Shown piece after piece: positions 12,827-13,994 of a DNA stretch of 13,994 nt. A program made the position numbers and the translations under genes. The stretch lies in NCBI GenBank assembly GCA_045534575.1, contig JAZSJZ010000009.1:1-13994 (forward strand), read 5' to 3'. Within the stretch, counting starts at the first letter, position 1; every line of letters begins with the position of its first letter. This DNA is from UBA4636 sp045534575 (lineage in GTDB: Bacteria; Bacillota; Clostridia; Christensenellales; Borkfalkiaceae). The notes below the pieces were generated by a model. It was not told the DNA's origin and did not search any database. It saw nothing but the letters and a program-made list of their open reading frames with translations.

Positions 12827-13987
12827 TTAAAGTTTTTTAGCACGGGCTCTTGAGATAAGTTTTGAAATTTCTACGATAGGTATCGTTAATAAGCCAAGCC
12901 CTACTGAAATTAAAACGTTAGTAAAATTAACAGGCGCAAACGAGAACACGGAAGCAATAGGCGGAACAACTACCACTAATACCGATAAAACAATCGACGT
13001 TACAAGCGCTAAAATCATCCACTTGTTAACTGATTTGATTTTAAAGATAGATTGCGTTTGCGAGCGCATATTGTAAGCGTGGAAGGTTTCGGCAAAAGCC
13101 ATTGTTAAAAACGCCATCGTTATACCAAGGTTAGAGCCACCTATTTCTATTCGCCAAAGCTCTGGTTTTTTCAAAAATTCCGTAAACGACAACGAAACGC
13201 TTGAAGTTGCTTGCAAATATTGACCGATAAAGTAAGCCGAAAGCGTTAAAAGCGAAATCATAACGCCTTCAATTAAAACGTTAACGCCAAGCCCAGCGGC
13301 AAAAATTCCTTCTCGTCTTGGTCGTGGTTTTCGCTCCATAACATCAGGGTCAGCTTCTTCCATACCAAGAGCAAGTGCTGGGAGCGTATCGGTTATTAGG
13401 TTAATCCAAAGAATATGCACGGGTTTTAAGATGGTAAAGCCCAAAATGGTTGCAATAAATACCGAAATAACTTCCGAAAGGTTAGAAGATAGTAAAAAGC
13501 GAATAGCCTTTTTAATGTTATCGTAAATGCGGCGGCCTTCTTTGGTTGCGGTAACGATTGTTGCAAAGTTATCGTCGCCAAGAATCATATCGGCAACGTT
13601 TTTGGTAACGTCAGTTCCCGTAATACCCATGCCGACGCCGATATCTGCGCTTTTAATGCTAGGCGCGTCGTTAACGCCATCACCCGTCATTGCAACGACG
13701 TAACCTTCTTTTTTGTATGCATCAACGATTTTAACTTTGAATTCAGGCGTCGTGCGAGCAAAAACACTGCAATTCAGTATTTTTTTGTTTGCTTCACGTT
13801 CGCTCAAAGCCTCAAGCTGTTTTTGTGTAAAAGCCGTATCTCCGCTTGTATATATACCGATAGCTCTCCACCAACGTGACAGTCCGATGCATCTTCTGCA
13901 CCGTCCCAGAAACTGATAACAGGGGATCATCAGTTCCTTCGGCGGCATCCCCTTTCCTTTGTGACAGCACCCCAGCCAAAGCCACAA
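12827..13987 (-). CDS. Calcium-translocating P-type ATPase, C-terminal part
   Basis: This is the C-terminal part of a SERCA-like (type IIA) ion pump. Counting from a nominal start at 13987, the hinge TGDGVNDAP lies at residues 101-109, followed by DIGVGMGITGTDV and six predicted membrane helices (M5-M10). The SERCA calcium-site residues N768, E771, N796, T799 and D800 have matches at N169, E172, N196, T199 and D200 (NLSEV and WINLITD); E in AFAETFHAYN may match E908 of M8. Only about 340 residues are convincing, where the family has about 880. Homology starts near GIYTSGD (about 13858). The first 40 or so residues before it are not ATPase-like, and the phosphorylation site and M1-M4 are missing. 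So the gene is partial, and disrupted or chimeric near 13860-13870. Confidence 0.85.
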   Translation of the reverse strand: MWLWLGCCHKGKGMPPKELMIPCYQFLGRCRRCIGLSRWWRAIGIYTSGDTAFTQKQLEALSEREANKKILNCSVFARTTPEFKVKIVDAYKKEGYVVAMTGDGVNDAPSIKSADIGVGMGITGTDVTKNVADMILGDDNFATIVTATKEGRRIYDNIKKAIRFLLSSNLSEVISVFIATILGFTILKPVHILWINLITDTLPALALGMEEADPDVMERKPRPRREGIFAAGLGVNVLIEGVMISLLTLSAYFIGQYLQATSSVSLSFTEFLKKPELWRIEIGGSNLGITMAFLTMAFAETFHAYNMRSQTQSIFKIKSVNKWMILALVTSIVLSVLVVVVPPIASVFSFAPVNFTNVLISVGLGLLTIPIVEISKLISRARAKKL

Positions 13988-13994
13988 AATACTA
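13868..13994. other. Anomalous GC-richer right edge
   Basis: This stretch is clearly richer in G and C than the rest and breaks the ATPase homology, although the minus-strand frame stays open. It holds crossed inverted repeats: AACTGAT/ATCAGTT (13911-13917 and 13929-13935) and AGGGGAT/ATCCCCT (13921-13927 and 13947-13953). I recognise no protein in any frame. It may be an insertion-element end, a rearrangement, or an assembly join. Confidence 0.45.

Noticed and set aside
13713..13916. Rightward 67-codon open frame
   Set aside because: It is antisense to the ATPase gene over most of its length, has no ribosome binding site, and shows no recognisable protein features.

Overview
The window looks like part of a low-GC Gram-positive (Bacillota, probably uncultured Clostridia) chromosome. 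The evidence is AT-rich intergenic DNA, strong AGGAGG-type ribosome binding sites, consensus sigma-A-like promoters, the standard genetic code, and a tmk-holB-ricT-trmN6-rsmI gene order that matches the tmk-holB-yaaT-yabB-yabC backbone of Bacillus subtilis. The taxon below class level cannot be fixed from this sequence.

Layout: bases 1-99 hold the start of a leftward gene for a secreted or membrane-anchored protein, cut by the window edge. Bases 100-510 hold no gene, only its upstream region and several small inverted repeats. Bases 511-765 hold an intrinsic terminator, a 174-bp hairpin array (558-731) and a further hairpin, all immediately downstream of a leftward serS-aldo/keto reductase operon (768-2915). 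A short divergent promoter region (2916-3066) separates serS from the rightward pair cysS-alaS (3067-6298). A perfect consensus promoter then drives greA, followed by tmk, holB and ricT, which are tightly packed or overlapping. A 2[4Fe-4S] ferredoxin gene with its own promoter sits between ricT and trmN6, and rsmI closes the block. A second copy of the hairpin array lies directly after rsmI (11252-11425), again with a terminator at its far end. A promoter then leads to an ECF sigma factor gene overlapping a gene for a single-pass membrane protein. A two-way terminator separates these from the C-terminal part of a leftward SERCA-like calcium ATPase, whose 5' end runs into anomalous GC-richer DNA at the right edge.

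Functionally this is mostly information-processing housekeeping: three aminoacyl-tRNA synthetases, a transcript-cleavage factor, dTMP kinase and clamp-loader subunit for replication, RNase Y-complex protein RicT, and tRNA and 16S rRNA methyltransferases.

The most unusual feature is the pair of hairpin arrays. They are about nine-tenths identical by hand alignment, inverted relative to each other, and in the same orientation relative to the gene they follow. Each has seven small stem-loops joined by GTGAAGTT spacers in one half and AACTTCAC spacers in the other, and each is capped by a terminator whose sequence is not shared. Copy differences fall mostly in loops. This suggests a repeated 3'-UTR RNA or DNA structural element. 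Other notable points are an AlaRS lacking the C-Ala domain with motifs I associate with short CPR-like forms, absence of T-box-sized leaders for serS and cysS, a ferredoxin placed next to the Fe-S protein RicT, and a likely chimeric or rearranged right edge.
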